Counted from the stretch's first letter, positions 1 through 5,642 are shown. The stretch is 6,244 nucleotides of DNA from an uncultured Desulfobacterales bacterium (GCA_945787595.1 CALZJV010000375.1:1-6244); one strand, 5' to 3'. Made by a program: numbers and translations. Notes: generated by a model from the letters alone, not told the origin.

Positions 1-1
1 C

Positions 2-403
2 GGTAAGCTCACCGATGAAGAGTTTGCAATCATGAAAACCCATTCTACAATAGGCGGGGATGTTCTGGCGCAGACAGTGACAGAACTGGGAGAGCAGTCA
101 TTTCTGACTCTTGCGAGAGAAATAGCCTATTATCACCATGAAAAATGGGACGGCAGCGGTTATCCGAGGGGATTGAAAGGCGAGGAGATACCCCTTTCAG
201 CCCGAATCATGGCTCTGGCTGACGTGTATGACGCCCTATCATCCAACCGTCCATACAGGAAAGCCTTGCCTGATGACACGGTATATAAAATCATTACCGA
301 AGAAATGGGAGAAAACCACTTTGATCCGACGATCCTGGAAATATTTTGCAAATGTAAGGAAGCGTTCAAGCAAGTAAAACTTGCATTCCACACTTCCCAC
401 TAA
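2..403 (+). CDS. HD-GYP domain protein (probable c-di-GMP phosphodiesterase), C-terminal part
   Basis: The gene starts before the window; 133 C-terminal residues are visible and end at TAA 401-403. The fragment carries the second half of an HD-GYP domain. It has the KTHSTIGGD segment with its metal-ligand His (visible residue 14), the diagnostic HHEKWDGSGYP signature (45-55) and the ALADVYDAL helix (71-79), whose Asp is a metal ligand in this family. It closes with the usual FDP-initiated terminal helix. HD-GYP proteins are cytoplasmic metal-dependent phosphodiesterases that hydrolyse cyclic di-GMP, often fused behind a response-regulator receiver or a sensor domain. The N-terminal input domain is outside the window, so its signal is unknown. 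All signature residues seen here are intact, so activity is expected. The first internal ATG (position 32) lies within the domain and is not the true start. A GC-rich hairpin follows the stop codon. Confidence 0.9.
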   Translation, partial: GKLTDEEFAIMKTHSTIGGDVLAQTVTELGEQSFLTLAREIAYYHHEKWDGSGYPRGLKGEEIPLSARIMALADVYDALSSNRPYRKALPDDTVYKIITEEMGENHFDPTILEIFCKCKEAFKQVKLAFHTSH

Positions 404-412
404 GGGTGCTGT

Positions 413-439
413 TTGCGCGGGACTGCGCAACGCATTTTT
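413..439 (+). terminator. candidate intrinsic terminator after the HD-GYP gene
   Basis: A 6-bp perfect GC-rich stem, TTGCGC (413-418) with GCGCAA (425-430), has a 6-nt loop GGGACT. After four bases it is followed by five T (435-439). It starts 9 nt after the stop codon at 403. The stem is short and the T-run is not directly adjacent, so this is moderate evidence only. The large palindrome at 499-569 could also stop transcription. Confidence 0.45.
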
Positions 440-498
440 GGTCCACCAGAGCCGCTATTCGGTCTGAGCAGCAGATTCAATGACGTTGGTCTATCCAA

Positions 499-569
499 AA
501 AAAACGGAGGGGTCACGTCTTCATTTTTGACTTCATGTCAAAAATGAAGACGTGACCCCTTTGTTTTTT
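499..569. repeat. perfect 23-bp palindrome, REP/MITE-like element
   Basis: The arms at 508-530 and 538-560 are exact reverse complements over 23 bases around a 7-nt loop (CTTCATG). Each outer arm begins with AGGGGTCACGTCTTC. Beyond two G:T positions (506-507 with 561-562) the pairing continues through C505:G563 and A499-A504 with T564-T569, giving arms of about 32 nt flanked by A- and T-runs. Palindromes beginning with a GGGGTC-type head are, from memory, typical of REP elements mobilised by RAYT (IS200-like tyrosine) transposases. No such transposase is in the window. In RNA form it would be a very strong hairpin with T-runs in both directions, so it may also act as a bidirectional terminator. 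Confidence 0.75.
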
Positions 570-587
570 AAAACACGGGAAATACAA

Positions 588-857
588 ATGCCTTACACAA
601 TCAAAATTCTGATAGAATAAAAGGAAACTTTAAAAGAAATAATTTTTGAACGAGGAGATCATACGGGAATCATTCATATTTTTTCTGCAATGGAGGGCTG
701 CACAGCTTACAAACCATAGCGTGGCAAAAAGAGCCATAAAACATTTTTCAAATATGGCTCGGGCCGCTGCCTTCATTATTATTTCTCTATCATCGACAAA
801 GATTTCGGGGTGTGTTATTTGAGTGTACCAAATTGGGCTCCGTTCAGGCTTCAGTGA
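588..857 (+). pseudogene. decayed remnant of a probable mobile-element-associated protein
   Basis: One continuous reading frame from ATG 588 runs for about 90 codons and looks like real protein, but TAA (618-620) and TAG (717-719) interrupt it and TGA (855-857) closes it. Readable pieces are RGDHTGIIHIFSAMEGC, then TAYKP followed by the TAG, then GRCLHYYFSIID, DFGVCYL and VPNWAPFRLQ. From memory these match a family of proteins of about 400-500 residues, found in many copies in Desulfobacterota and other bacteria. In these the TAG position is normally Trp (KPW) and the sequence continues past FRLQ. Both ends of the protein are therefore missing, and the left edge lies just beyond the palindrome ending at 569. 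No frameshift is needed to read it. The exact family and its transposition role are recollection, not proof. Confidence 0.6.
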
Positions 858-892
858 CTTAACCTTTTAAACGGAGATGATAATTGCCAGAT

Positions 893-934
893 GCAGAGGG
901 CAGAGGACGGAGGGCAGGAGACAGAGGACAGAGA
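893..934 (+). repeat. 7-nt tandem array, unit GCAGAGG/ACAGAGG
   Basis: Six units in exact 7-nt register begin at 893, 900, 907, 914, 921 and 928. The first two are identical (GCAGAGG) and the others differ by a few substitutions, without indels. The + strand is almost purely purine. No coding frame over the array resembles a protein. It lies in the spacer upstream of the YkgJ-type gene, 9 nt before the next array begins. Confidence 0.75.
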
Positions 935-943
935 TATTTGAAG

Positions 944-1029
944 TCGGAATGCGGAATGGGGAATGCGAAATTAAGTGATTGCGGATTGCGGAATGGGGAA
1001 TGCGGAAGGAAGATTGTGGAAGGAGAAAT
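944..1029 (+). repeat. 7-nt tandem array, unit GCGGAAT/GGGGAAT, with internal 18-bp duplication
   Basis: Units in 7-nt register run from 944 to 971 and, after a 9-nt break, from 981 to 1029. The 18-mer TGCGGAATGGGGAATGCG occurs exactly twice, at 950-967 and 987-1004. The unit at 1009-1015 is GAAGATT, which is also the repeat unit of the separate array at 4485-4512. After 1029 the register fades. From 1030 to 1113 no gene or structure was recognised. Confidence 0.75.
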
Positions 1030-1113
1030 AAGTAGCGGAAAGCTCTGTGCATGGCGCTTAGAGCAGAGGGCCGAGTCTAAATTCAAACTTGTATGAAACT
1101 TCATCAGAATTGC

Positions 1114-1167
1114 GTAGTGTCGGCCACCGTGCCGACCATAGCCTGGAGGGCACGGTTGCCGCTCTAC
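1114..1167. repeat. imperfect inverted repeat, candidate hairpin element
   Basis: The left arm (1114-1133, GTAGTGTCGGCCACCGTGCC) pairs with the right arm (1149-1167, GGCACGGTTGCCGCTCTAC), with two mismatched positions and one single-base bulge, around a 15-nt loop. It ends about 90 nt before the YkgJ-type start codon and has no adjacent T-run, so it does not look like an ordinary terminator. Its sequence is unrelated to the palindrome at 499-569. It could be a dispersed intergenic palindrome; copy number in the genome would decide. Confidence 0.55.
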
Positions 1168-1224
1168 ATTGCCAAAGTTTCTTTTTCGATTTGACTGGCC
1201 GTTTTTTTGGCGGGCGGCTGGGCT

Positions 1225-1252
1225 GACACCTGAAACCAGACACCTGACACCT
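1225..1252 (+). repeat. 7-nt tandem array, unit GACACCT
   Basis: Four units in exact register begin at 1225, 1232, 1239 and 1246. Three are GACACCT and one is GAAACCA. The array ends only 8 nt before the ATG at 1261 and occupies the place where a ribosome binding site would be expected. The stretch 1168-1224 before it is T- and G-rich and holds nothing recognisable. Confidence 0.75.
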
Positions 1253-1260
1253 TTTAGACC

Positions 1261-2043
1261 ATGAAACCCATTGAAATTGAAGATTTAGACAAATTGCGCG
1301 GGATACGGCTCAAGGAAAACGACACTTTTTGTTTTCGCTGCCACCCGGAGGTTGAGTGCTTCAACCAGTGCTGCCGCAATTTAAACCTTTTTTTGTATCC
1401 TTACGATGTTCTGCGGTTAAAACAATCTTTAAGCCTCTCTTCAGACGCGTTTCTGGATCGGTATGTCGATATTGTCTTGCGACCCTCCAACTTTTTCCCG
1501 GATGTGCTTTTGCGTATGGACGAGAATCCGGACAAAACCTGCCCGTTTTTGATCGAATCCGGTTGCAGCGTTTATCCGGACCGGCCGGATACCTGCAGAA
1601 CATTTCCCGTTGAGCAGGGAATGCTGTATGATGCCGATCGAAGAAAGGAGACGCCTGTTCATTTTTTCAGACCGCCGGATTTTTGTCAGGGGCAGTACGA
1701 AAAAAAAGAATGGACCATACCTGCATGGACGCGGGATCAGGAGGCCGAGCGGTATCACAAAATGACGATTCGGTGGGCGGGCCTAAAGCGGCTGTTTCAA
1801 AACGATCCCTGGGGATTTGAAGGCCCTGAAGGACCCAAGGCAAAGATGGCTTTTATGGCCACTTACAACATCGACCGGTTCCGGGATTTTGTGTTTCAAA
1901 GCAGCTTTTTAAAACGCTACAAGTTAAAATCTGCGCTTCTCAAGAAGCTGAAAACGGATGATGTGCAATTGTTGAAATTTGGTTTTGAGTGGGTAAAGGT
2001 TTTTGTTTGGGACCTGAAAAGTAAGCAAATCAGACTACGGTAG
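1261..2043 (+). CDS. YkgJ-type cysteine-cluster protein (putative Zn/Fe-chelating domain), copy 1
   Basis: A 260-residue soluble protein with the CxxxxxC...CC cluster typical of the YkgJ / putative zinc- or iron-chelating family (Pfam PF03692, which also includes the flagellin lysine methylase FliB). The conserved Cys are 27, 33, 37, 38, 94, 102, 112 and 142, with an extra Cys at 24. Recognisable motifs are CFNQCCRNLN (33-42), YPYDVLRLK (46-54), TCPFL (93-97), GCSVYPDRPDTCRTFP (101-116) and YNIDRF (202-207). No signal peptide or membrane segment is visible. The biochemical role of most members is unknown, so none is assigned. An in-frame TAG (1255-1257) lies just upstream, so ATG 1261 is the earliest start; no Shine-Dalgarno motif precedes it. 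It is a clear paralogue of the minus-strand protein at 4699-5427. A weak 6-bp hairpin overlaps the stop codon and runs into T's (2032-2050). Confidence 0.88.
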   Translation: MKPIEIEDLDKLRGIRLKENDTFCFRCHPEVECFNQCCRNLNLFLYPYDVLRLKQSLSLSSDAFLDRYVDIVLRPSNFFPDVLLRMDENPDKTCPFLIESGCSVYPDRPDTCRTFPVEQGMLYDADRRKETPVHFFRPPDFCQGQYEKKEWTIPAWTRDQEAERYHKMTIRWAGLKRLFQNDPWGFEGPEGPKAKMAFMATYNIDRFRDFVFQSSFLKRYKLKSALLKKLKTDDVQLLKFGFEWVKVFVWDLKSKQIRLR

Positions 2044-2097
2044 TTTTTTTGCGGATTCGTTGGAATTGTGGAATTTGTGCTTCTCTATTCATGCCCC

Positions 2098-2132
2098 GTC
2101 AGTGGTATTTTGTCAGTGGTCCGTTGCGGGAT
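2098..2132 (+). repeat. short 7-nt tandem array, unit GTCAGTG
   Basis: The register begins at 2098. GTCAGTG is exact at 2098-2104 and 2112-2118, and the flanking units GTATTTT, GTCCGTT and GCGGGAT also begin with G. This is the weakest of the arrays by length. The rest of the 308-nt spacer (2044-2351) holds two or three degenerate units near 2051-2074 (such as GCGGATT and GTGGAAT), an AT-rich stretch, and the hairpin at 2287-2306. No convincing gene is present. Confidence 0.5.
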
Positions 2133-2286
2133 AAACGGTCCTGGGGCCCGACCCCCATTCAGGAAAAACTAACATTAAAACGATTTCAAATGGTGGTAAA
2201 ACGCTCACAAAAAACGAAAAGGAAAAGCGTAACAAACAGTTTGTGTATATTAATAGATTACGAGACAGTTCTTAAATATAAAATAT

Positions 2287-2306
2287 CATGAAGTAAATCC
2301 TTCATG
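2287..2306 (-). terminator. weak hairpin in the convergent spacer, possible pfk terminator
   Basis: A 7-bp perfect inverted repeat, CATGAAG (2287-2293) with CTTCATG (2300-2306), has a 6-nt loop. It lies between two convergent genes, 45 nt past the phosphofructokinase stop. On the minus strand it is followed by an AT-rich stretch (ATATTTTAT) rather than a clean T-run, so it is a poor intrinsic terminator. Confidence 0.3.
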
Positions 2307-2351
2307 GAATTATACACTTTACCCTAACTAATTACGGAAAAAAATTCCAGA

Positions 2352-3479
2352 TTATTTCTTTCTCGACCCTAAACAAGTTCCGACCAATCTTGCGCTTTGA
2401 ATCCACGGATGATCGTTAGGAATGAATTTTTTCTTGCCAGCTACTTTTTCCAGAGGAATAAGTTTGAATGAATCTTTATCTACAGCAATCATATTGCCAA
2501 ATTGTTTTTTAAAAATCGTTTGAACACAGGTGGTTCCCAATCTGGTTGCAAGAAGTCTGTCGGCTGGAGAAGGCGTTCCTCCTCTCTGTAAATGACCAAG
2601 TATTGTAACTCTGGATTCAAGACCTGTCATGATCTCCAGTTTCTTTGCCAGTTCAAGAGTGGTCTTTTTTTTGGACTTTATTAATTCAATCTTCTTATTG
2701 AGTTCTTTGTTTTCTCCTTTTGTAGTTGAAGGTCTTCTTAAAGCATTGACCTTGTTGATCTTCTTACGCTCAGCAATAGAATATGATCCTTCGGCAATAG
2801 CTACAATACTAAATCTTTTACCTAATCTAATCTTTTTTAGAATAGCTTCGGCAACAAATTCTATATTGTAAGGAATCTCAGGAATTAGAATAACATCAGC
2901 GCCACCTGCCAATCCAGCTCCGAGGGCAAGCCATCCAACTCTGTGACCCATAGTTTCCAGGATGATAATCCGATGATGAGAATGAGCTGTTGAATGAAGT
3001 CGATCAATAGCTTCAGTTGCAATAGACATTGCCGTATCAAAGCCGAATGTAACATCAGTAAAAGCAACATCATTATCAATTGTTTTTGGCAACGTAATTA
3101 CATTTAGACCGAGTTCTTTCAATTTAAGTGCAGTTTTTTGAGTTCCTCCTCCGCCAAGACAAACCAGACATTCCAAATGGTGTTTATGATAAGTGTCAAC
3201 AATCACATCTCTCATATCCTGCTCTTTGTTTCCGATCTTCATTTTGTGAGGTTTATCTCTGCTGGTCCCCAAAATCGTTCCTCCAACAGTAAGTATATTG
3301 GATAAAATTTCCTTCTCAAGTCGTATAAAACGATTTTGAACCAGACCTTTAAAACCATCTTCATAGCCGATTACATCAAAATCATATTTTCCCGATGCTG
3401 CTTTACCAATTCCTCGTATTGCTGCATTAAGTCCGGGAGTATCTCCTCCGGATGTGAGTACTCCAATTAATTTAGACAT
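2352..3479 (-). CDS. 6-phosphofructokinase family protein
   Basis: A 375-residue cytoplasmic glycolytic enzyme of the PfkA superfamily, which phosphorylates fructose 6-phosphate using ATP or pyrophosphate. Visible motifs are [14 protein letters not shown] (10-23), PKTIDND (131-137, with D135 as the catalytic base), ETMGHRVGW (175-183), IPEIP (199-203), AEG (229-231) and [14 protein letters not shown] (288-301) for sugar-phosphate binding. The phosphodonor loop reads GGGGTQ (109-114), where E. coli PfkA has GGDGS; the Asp is thus Gly, and Lys132 replaces the Gly of ATP-type enzymes. Donor specificity cannot be settled by eye. A Lys-rich segment (about 238-282) lies before the C-terminal motifs and makes the protein longer than the 320-residue E. 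coli enzyme. The ATG at 3479 is preceded by TGGAG at 6-nt spacing; an upstream TTG (3491) overlaps that site and is rejected. The gene is markedly AT-rich compared with the SDR gene. Confidence 0.9.
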   Translation of the reverse strand: MSKLIGVLTSGGDTPGLNAAIRGIGKAASGKYDFDVIGYEDGFKGLVQNRFIRLEKEILSNILTVGGTILGTSRDKPHKMKIGNKEQDMRDVIVDTYHKHHLECLVCLGGGGTQKTALKLKELGLNVITLPKTIDNDVAFTDVTFGFDTAMSIATEAIDRLHSTAHSHHRIIILETMGHRVGWLALGAGLAGGADVILIPEIPYNIEFVAEAILKKIRLGKRFSIVAIAEGSYSIAERKKINKVNALRRPSTTKGENKELNKKIELIKSKKKTTLELAKKLEIMTGLESRVTILGHLQRGGTPSPADRLLATRLGTTCVQTIFKKQFGNMIAVDKDSFKLIPLEKVAGKKKFIPNDHPWIQSARLVGTCLGSRKK

Positions 3480-3485
3480 TTTTTT

Positions 3486-3490
3486 CTCCA
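3486..3490 (-). promoter_or_regulatory. ribosome binding site deciding the pfk start
   Basis: On the minus strand TGGAG (3490-3486) is followed by six bases (3485-3480) and ATG 3479-3477. The longer reading from TTG 3491 would put this site inside the gene and leave that start without its own site, so the ATG is preferred. Confidence 0.7.
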
Positions 3491-3533
3491 AATTTTTTGT
3501 CCCATTCTATGATATTGAAGAAAGAACAACCCA

Positions 3534-3575
3534 ATGATTTGGTCATTGGATATTGGAATTTGAAATTTCACGTTT
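3534..3575 (+). repeat. 7-nt tandem array, unit GGAATTT-like
   Basis: Six units in register begin at 3534, 3541, 3548, 3555, 3562 and 3569. They include GGTCATT (3541), GGAATTT (3555) and GAAATTT (3562). Both GGTCATT and GGAATTT recur as units in the array at 4589-4655. The array lies between the SDR and phosphofructokinase genes, upstream of the latter. Confidence 0.65.
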
Positions 3576-3576
3576 C

Positions 3577-3608
3577 AAAAAAAGCTGCTGGTAACTGAAA
3601 ACTTACCA
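3577..3608 (-). terminator. candidate terminator after the SDR gene
   Basis: On the minus strand, 30 nt past the SDR stop, TGGTAA (3608-3603) pairs with TTACCA (3594-3589) around an 8-nt loop. Five bases later comes a run of seven T (3583-3577). The stem is only 6 bp and the T-run is displaced. If real, it separates SDR transcription from that of pfk. Confidence 0.3.
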
Positions 3609-3638
3609 CTATTTTCGTAATCCTCTGCACAAATCACG

Positions 3639-4454
3639 CTAAACGACACCCTCAGGCATTGCACCTACTTTCTCACCTCCCAACACATATCCGCCATCCA
3701 GCCGCAGCACGGTGCCGGTCATAAAAGGTGCATCTTTGATAATGTAGAGGACGGTTTTGACGACATCGTCCACTGTACCGGTGCGTTGCAGCAGAGTGTG
3801 ATCAATGAGAGCTTTTTTGCAGGTTTCGCTCAGCAGGTCCCAGCCCCGGGTTTTTTCGGCGTGACGGGTTGCAATAAGGCCCAGCATGATCTCGTTTACC
3901 CGCACACAGGGGGCGCCGATGCGGGCCCAGGTTTCGGTCAACAAGGAGACCCCACGGTTGGCCGCTGCATATCCTTCGTTGAAAATCATACCGGCCGGGC
4001 CACTGCGGCCGACGATGGCGGCAATCGAGGAAAAATTGATAACCACCGCATCGCCGGAGGCCTTCAGATGGGGCAGAGCACAATTAAAGACCCAGCGCTT
4101 GGCACGCAAGGTGGTCTGCATCTCAAGATCCCACTGTTGCGGAACGTAGGGGCCGTGGACCACCGGCCATCCGCCGCGTTCAATGTTGTTGATGAGGAGG
4201 TCAAGCCTGCCGAAATGATCGACGACCTGACGGATCAGCTCCGGTATTTTATCAACCTTGCACAGGTCGTTCTGAATAATCAGGTGTTGCCCGCCGGAAT
4301 TGCTGAAATCCTTCTGCATGCCTTCAAGTTCTTCTTCCCAATCGAAATAATTGAGGGCAACCTTTACCCCCTGTGCTGCCAAGGCGAGACCAACTCCTTT
4401 GCCGATTCCTTTTATGGCACCCAGAACCAGAGCGACCTTACCGTGTAACTCCAT
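3639..4454 (-). CDS. short-chain dehydrogenase/reductase (SDR) family protein lacking the catalytic Lys
   Basis: A 271-residue protein with the classical SDR Rossmann layout: strand-turn-helix GAIKGIG (12-18), NDL (62-64), FGRLDLLINN (81-90), INFSS (139-143), a Tyr at 162, RVNEIMLG after the active site, and the C-terminal TGTVLRLDGGYVLGG. SDRs are NAD(P)(H)-dependent oxidoreductases acting on alcohols and ketones; the substrate here is unknown. Three departures stand out. The dinucleotide motif starts LG rather than TG. The usual NNAG is NNIE (89-92). The active-site YxxxK is Y162-AAA-N166, with AAC for Asn at the Lys position. The spacing from Ser143 to Tyr162 is also longer than usual. It may be an inactive or repurposed SDR, or a divergent enzyme. 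ATG 4454 is preceded by AAGGTG at 5-nt spacing, a modest ribosome site. The gene is GC-rich (38 of 60 bases at 4141-4200). Confidence 0.88.
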   Translation of the reverse strand: MELHGKVALVLGAIKGIGKGVGLALAAQGVKVALNYFDWEEELEGMQKDFSNSGGQHLIIQNDLCKVDKIPELIRQVVDHFGRLDLLINNIERGGWPVVHGPYVPQQWDLEMQTTLRAKRWVFNCALPHLKASGDAVVINFSSIAAIVGRSGPAGMIFNEGYAAANRGVSLLTETWARIGAPCVRVNEIMLGLIATRHAEKTRGWDLLSETCKKALIDHTLLQRTGTVDDVVKTVLYIIKDAPFMTGTVLRLDGGYVLGGEKVGAMPEGVV

Positions 4455-4484
4455 AGTAGCACCTTACCCGGACGAGCCGGAATT

Positions 4485-4512
4485 GAAGATTGAAGATTGC
4501 AAATTGAAGATT
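4485..4512 (+). repeat. 7-nt tandem array, unit GAAGATT
   Basis: Four units in exact register begin at 4485, 4492, 4499 and 4506. Three are GAAGATT and one is GCAAATT. It lies about 30 nt upstream of the SDR start, on the promoter side. The same 7-mer occurs once inside the array at 944-1029. Confidence 0.75.
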
Positions 4513-4542
4513 TGTGGATGTCGCTTCGCTCCGTCCTCTTTT

Positions 4543-4571
4543 ATAATGGAAAGAATTCCTTAAATATTCAA
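4543..4571 (-). promoter_or_regulatory. possible promoter for the SDR gene
   Basis: On the minus strand TTGAAT (4571-4566) and CATTAT (4548-4543) are separated by 17 bp. Each keeps four of six consensus positions. The transcript would begin near 4536 and carry the GAAGATT array in its leader. In such AT-rich DNA a chance match is easy. Confidence 0.3.
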
Positions 4572-4588
4572 AGACCAAAGCAGGTTTT

Positions 4589-4655
4589 GAATTTCGAATT
4601 TTGGTCATTGTGATTTGTTTGCAATTTGCAATTTGCAATTTGTTATTTGGAATTT
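4589..4655 (+). repeat. 7-nt tandem array, consensus GNNATTT
   Basis: Units begin at 4589, 4596, 4603 and 4610. After one 4-nt slip (4617-4620) they continue at 4621, 4628, 4635, 4642 and 4649. Three consecutive units are exactly GCAATTT. Others include GGTCATT (4603) and GGAATTT (4649), both shared with the array at 3534-3575. Nearly every unit starts with G and ends in TT. It sits between the stop codon of YkgJ-type copy 2 and the SDR gene. Confidence 0.8.
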
Positions 4656-4698
4656 CAAAAAACCCATTAAGCAAACATCAGCAGAACTAATTGCTCCC

Positions 4699-5427
4699 TC
4701 AATTTTGATCGAAAAGCACACATTTTATCCATTTCATTGCGAGATCCAGCAATGCGACATCATTTTCTAAAGCCGCATCCATGATCCCGGAGTTTACATG
4801 AAAATTATCTAAAAGCCCGTTATTTTGAATTTGCAGCCTGAATTGGTCCAGATCATAAAGCGCTGTATTAAACAGATGGCTGGATTTAATGTCCAGCGAG
4901 CCCGGCATCAGTCGGTTTTTCAGACTGATAATCTGCATCAGTTTGTCATTGTTTTCATTATAGACGGCCAATCCCTGTTCATCAATCCATTGCCGCAGGG
5001 TCCGGGGTTGGCCCTTTTCAAAGCCAAGGCAGTGGGATTCCCTTAACACCATGAATTTTGCGGTCATCTCACCCGTCGATCTCGATCGGGTCACTGCTCG
5101 CATCAATGGATACGTACGGCATGATGACGGACGATTTTCATATACCCGGCAGCCTGCATCCGTGACAAACGGGCAGGTTAATTTATAAGGATCGTTTGGT
5201 TTCAGGGCTACGATGGGCAGTCCTGATTCAGGACCGGTATGTTGGGAGGTATAGTTACGCAGGAATTCCCCGGATGACAGTTCGAGGTGGTTTTTTAAGC
5301 GCAGGATGTCATACGGCGTTAAAAATTGGTTTAAATCCCTACAACACTCGTTAAAGCAAGGCACATCGGGTGAACATGAAAAGCGAAATGATTCTTGCAG
5401 GGATATCGGAGTTAAATCAGGTTCCAC
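4699..5427 (-). CDS. YkgJ-type cysteine-cluster protein (putative Zn/Fe-chelating domain), copy 2
   Basis: A 242-residue soluble protein of the same family as the gene at 1261-2043. The conserved Cys are 18, 24, 28, 29, 85, 93, 103 and 133, with successive spacings identical to those of copy 1. Matching motifs are CFNECCRDLN (24-33), TPYDILRLK (37-45), TCPF (84-87), GCRVYENRPSSCRTYP (92-107) and YDLDQF (191-196). One further Cys lies near the C-terminus (MKWIKCVLF). The eight Cys are the likely metal or cluster ligands, which is family-based inference, and the function is not known. The start is GTG 5427-5425, supported by AGGAG 8 nt upstream. An ATG at 5432-5430 is out of frame and too close to that site. 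There is no signal peptide or membrane segment. It diverges from aprB across a 737-nt spacer, and the SDR gene follows 244 nt downstream. Confidence 0.88.
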   Translation of the reverse strand: MEPDLTPISLQESFRFSCSPDVPCFNECCRDLNQFLTPYDILRLKNHLELSSGEFLRNYTSQHTGPESGLPIVALKPNDPYKLTCPFVTDAGCRVYENRPSSCRTYPLMRAVTRSRSTGEMTAKFMVLRESHCLGFEKGQPRTLRQWIDEQGLAVYNENNDKLMQIISLKNRLMPGSLDIKSSHLFNTALYDLDQFRLQIQNNGLLDNFHVNSGIMDAALENDVALLDLAMKWIKCVLFDQN

Positions 5428-5435
5428 AGCATGGT

Positions 5436-5440
5436 CTCCT
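5436..5440 (-). promoter_or_regulatory. ribosome binding site supporting a GTG start
   Basis: Minus-strand AGGAG (5440-5436) lies 8 nt before GTG 5427. The nearby ATG (5432-5430) would have 3-nt spacing and reads only six codons (MLWNLI) before a stop, so GTG is chosen. Confidence 0.7.
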
Positions 5441-5460
5441 TCTAAATATAGAGAACGCTA

Positions 5461-5469
5461 TTTATAGCA
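5461..5469 (-). promoter_or_regulatory. extended -10 promoter for YkgJ-type copy 2
   Basis: On the minus strand TGC followed by TATAAA (5469-5461) forms an extended -10 element, with the start of transcription expected near 5454 and a leader of about 27 nt. No good -35 hexamer is seen at 17 bp. A small inverted repeat GCTAT-TT-ATAGC (5457-5468) overlaps the element and could be part of an operator, or chance. Confidence 0.45.
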
Positions 5470-5642
5470 TGGCTATTCAATTTTATCCATTGCAATCTCT
5501 CATCGCTATGATCGTTAATATCGTTTAGATCGCAGAGAGGGTTCAGATCGGTATCATGTTAGTTCAGCCTTCAGCTTCTCCACCTCCAGCCACCAACGGC
5601 CGAAGGCCCTCCTTTGAGCTTTCAGCCTTAAGCCTTTTTTGG

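Noticed and set aside
717..719. TAG in the mobile-element remnant as a pyrrolysine codon
   Set aside because: The position is normally Trp in remembered relatives, and the same frame also has TAA and a premature TGA, so simple decay is the better reading.
944..1029. CRISPR array
   Set aside because: Units are 7 nt in direct contact with no spacers, degenerate, and no cas gene is present.
859..1104. Frames of 60-81 codons on both strands
   Set aside because: They are produced by the 7-nt arrays, which lack stops in several frames; the products are repetitive and resemble no family.
2049..2291. 80-codon plus-strand frame after YkgJ-type copy 1
   Set aside because: It starts at a TTG without a ribosome site, includes the 7-nt array and the hairpin, ends in low-complexity Lys-rich sequence, and resembles no protein family.
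3480..3491. TTG start extending the phosphofructokinase by four residues
   Set aside because: The TTG overlaps the ribosome site used by the ATG at 3479, and the family motif begins directly after that ATG.
3786..4448. 220-codon plus-strand frame
   Set aside because: It is the antisense shadow of the GC-rich SDR gene, whose own frame carries family motifs from end to end.
4438..4674. 78-codon minus-strand frame in the YkgJ-SDR spacer
   Set aside because: It reads through two 7-nt arrays and overlaps the SDR start; the product is repeat-derived.
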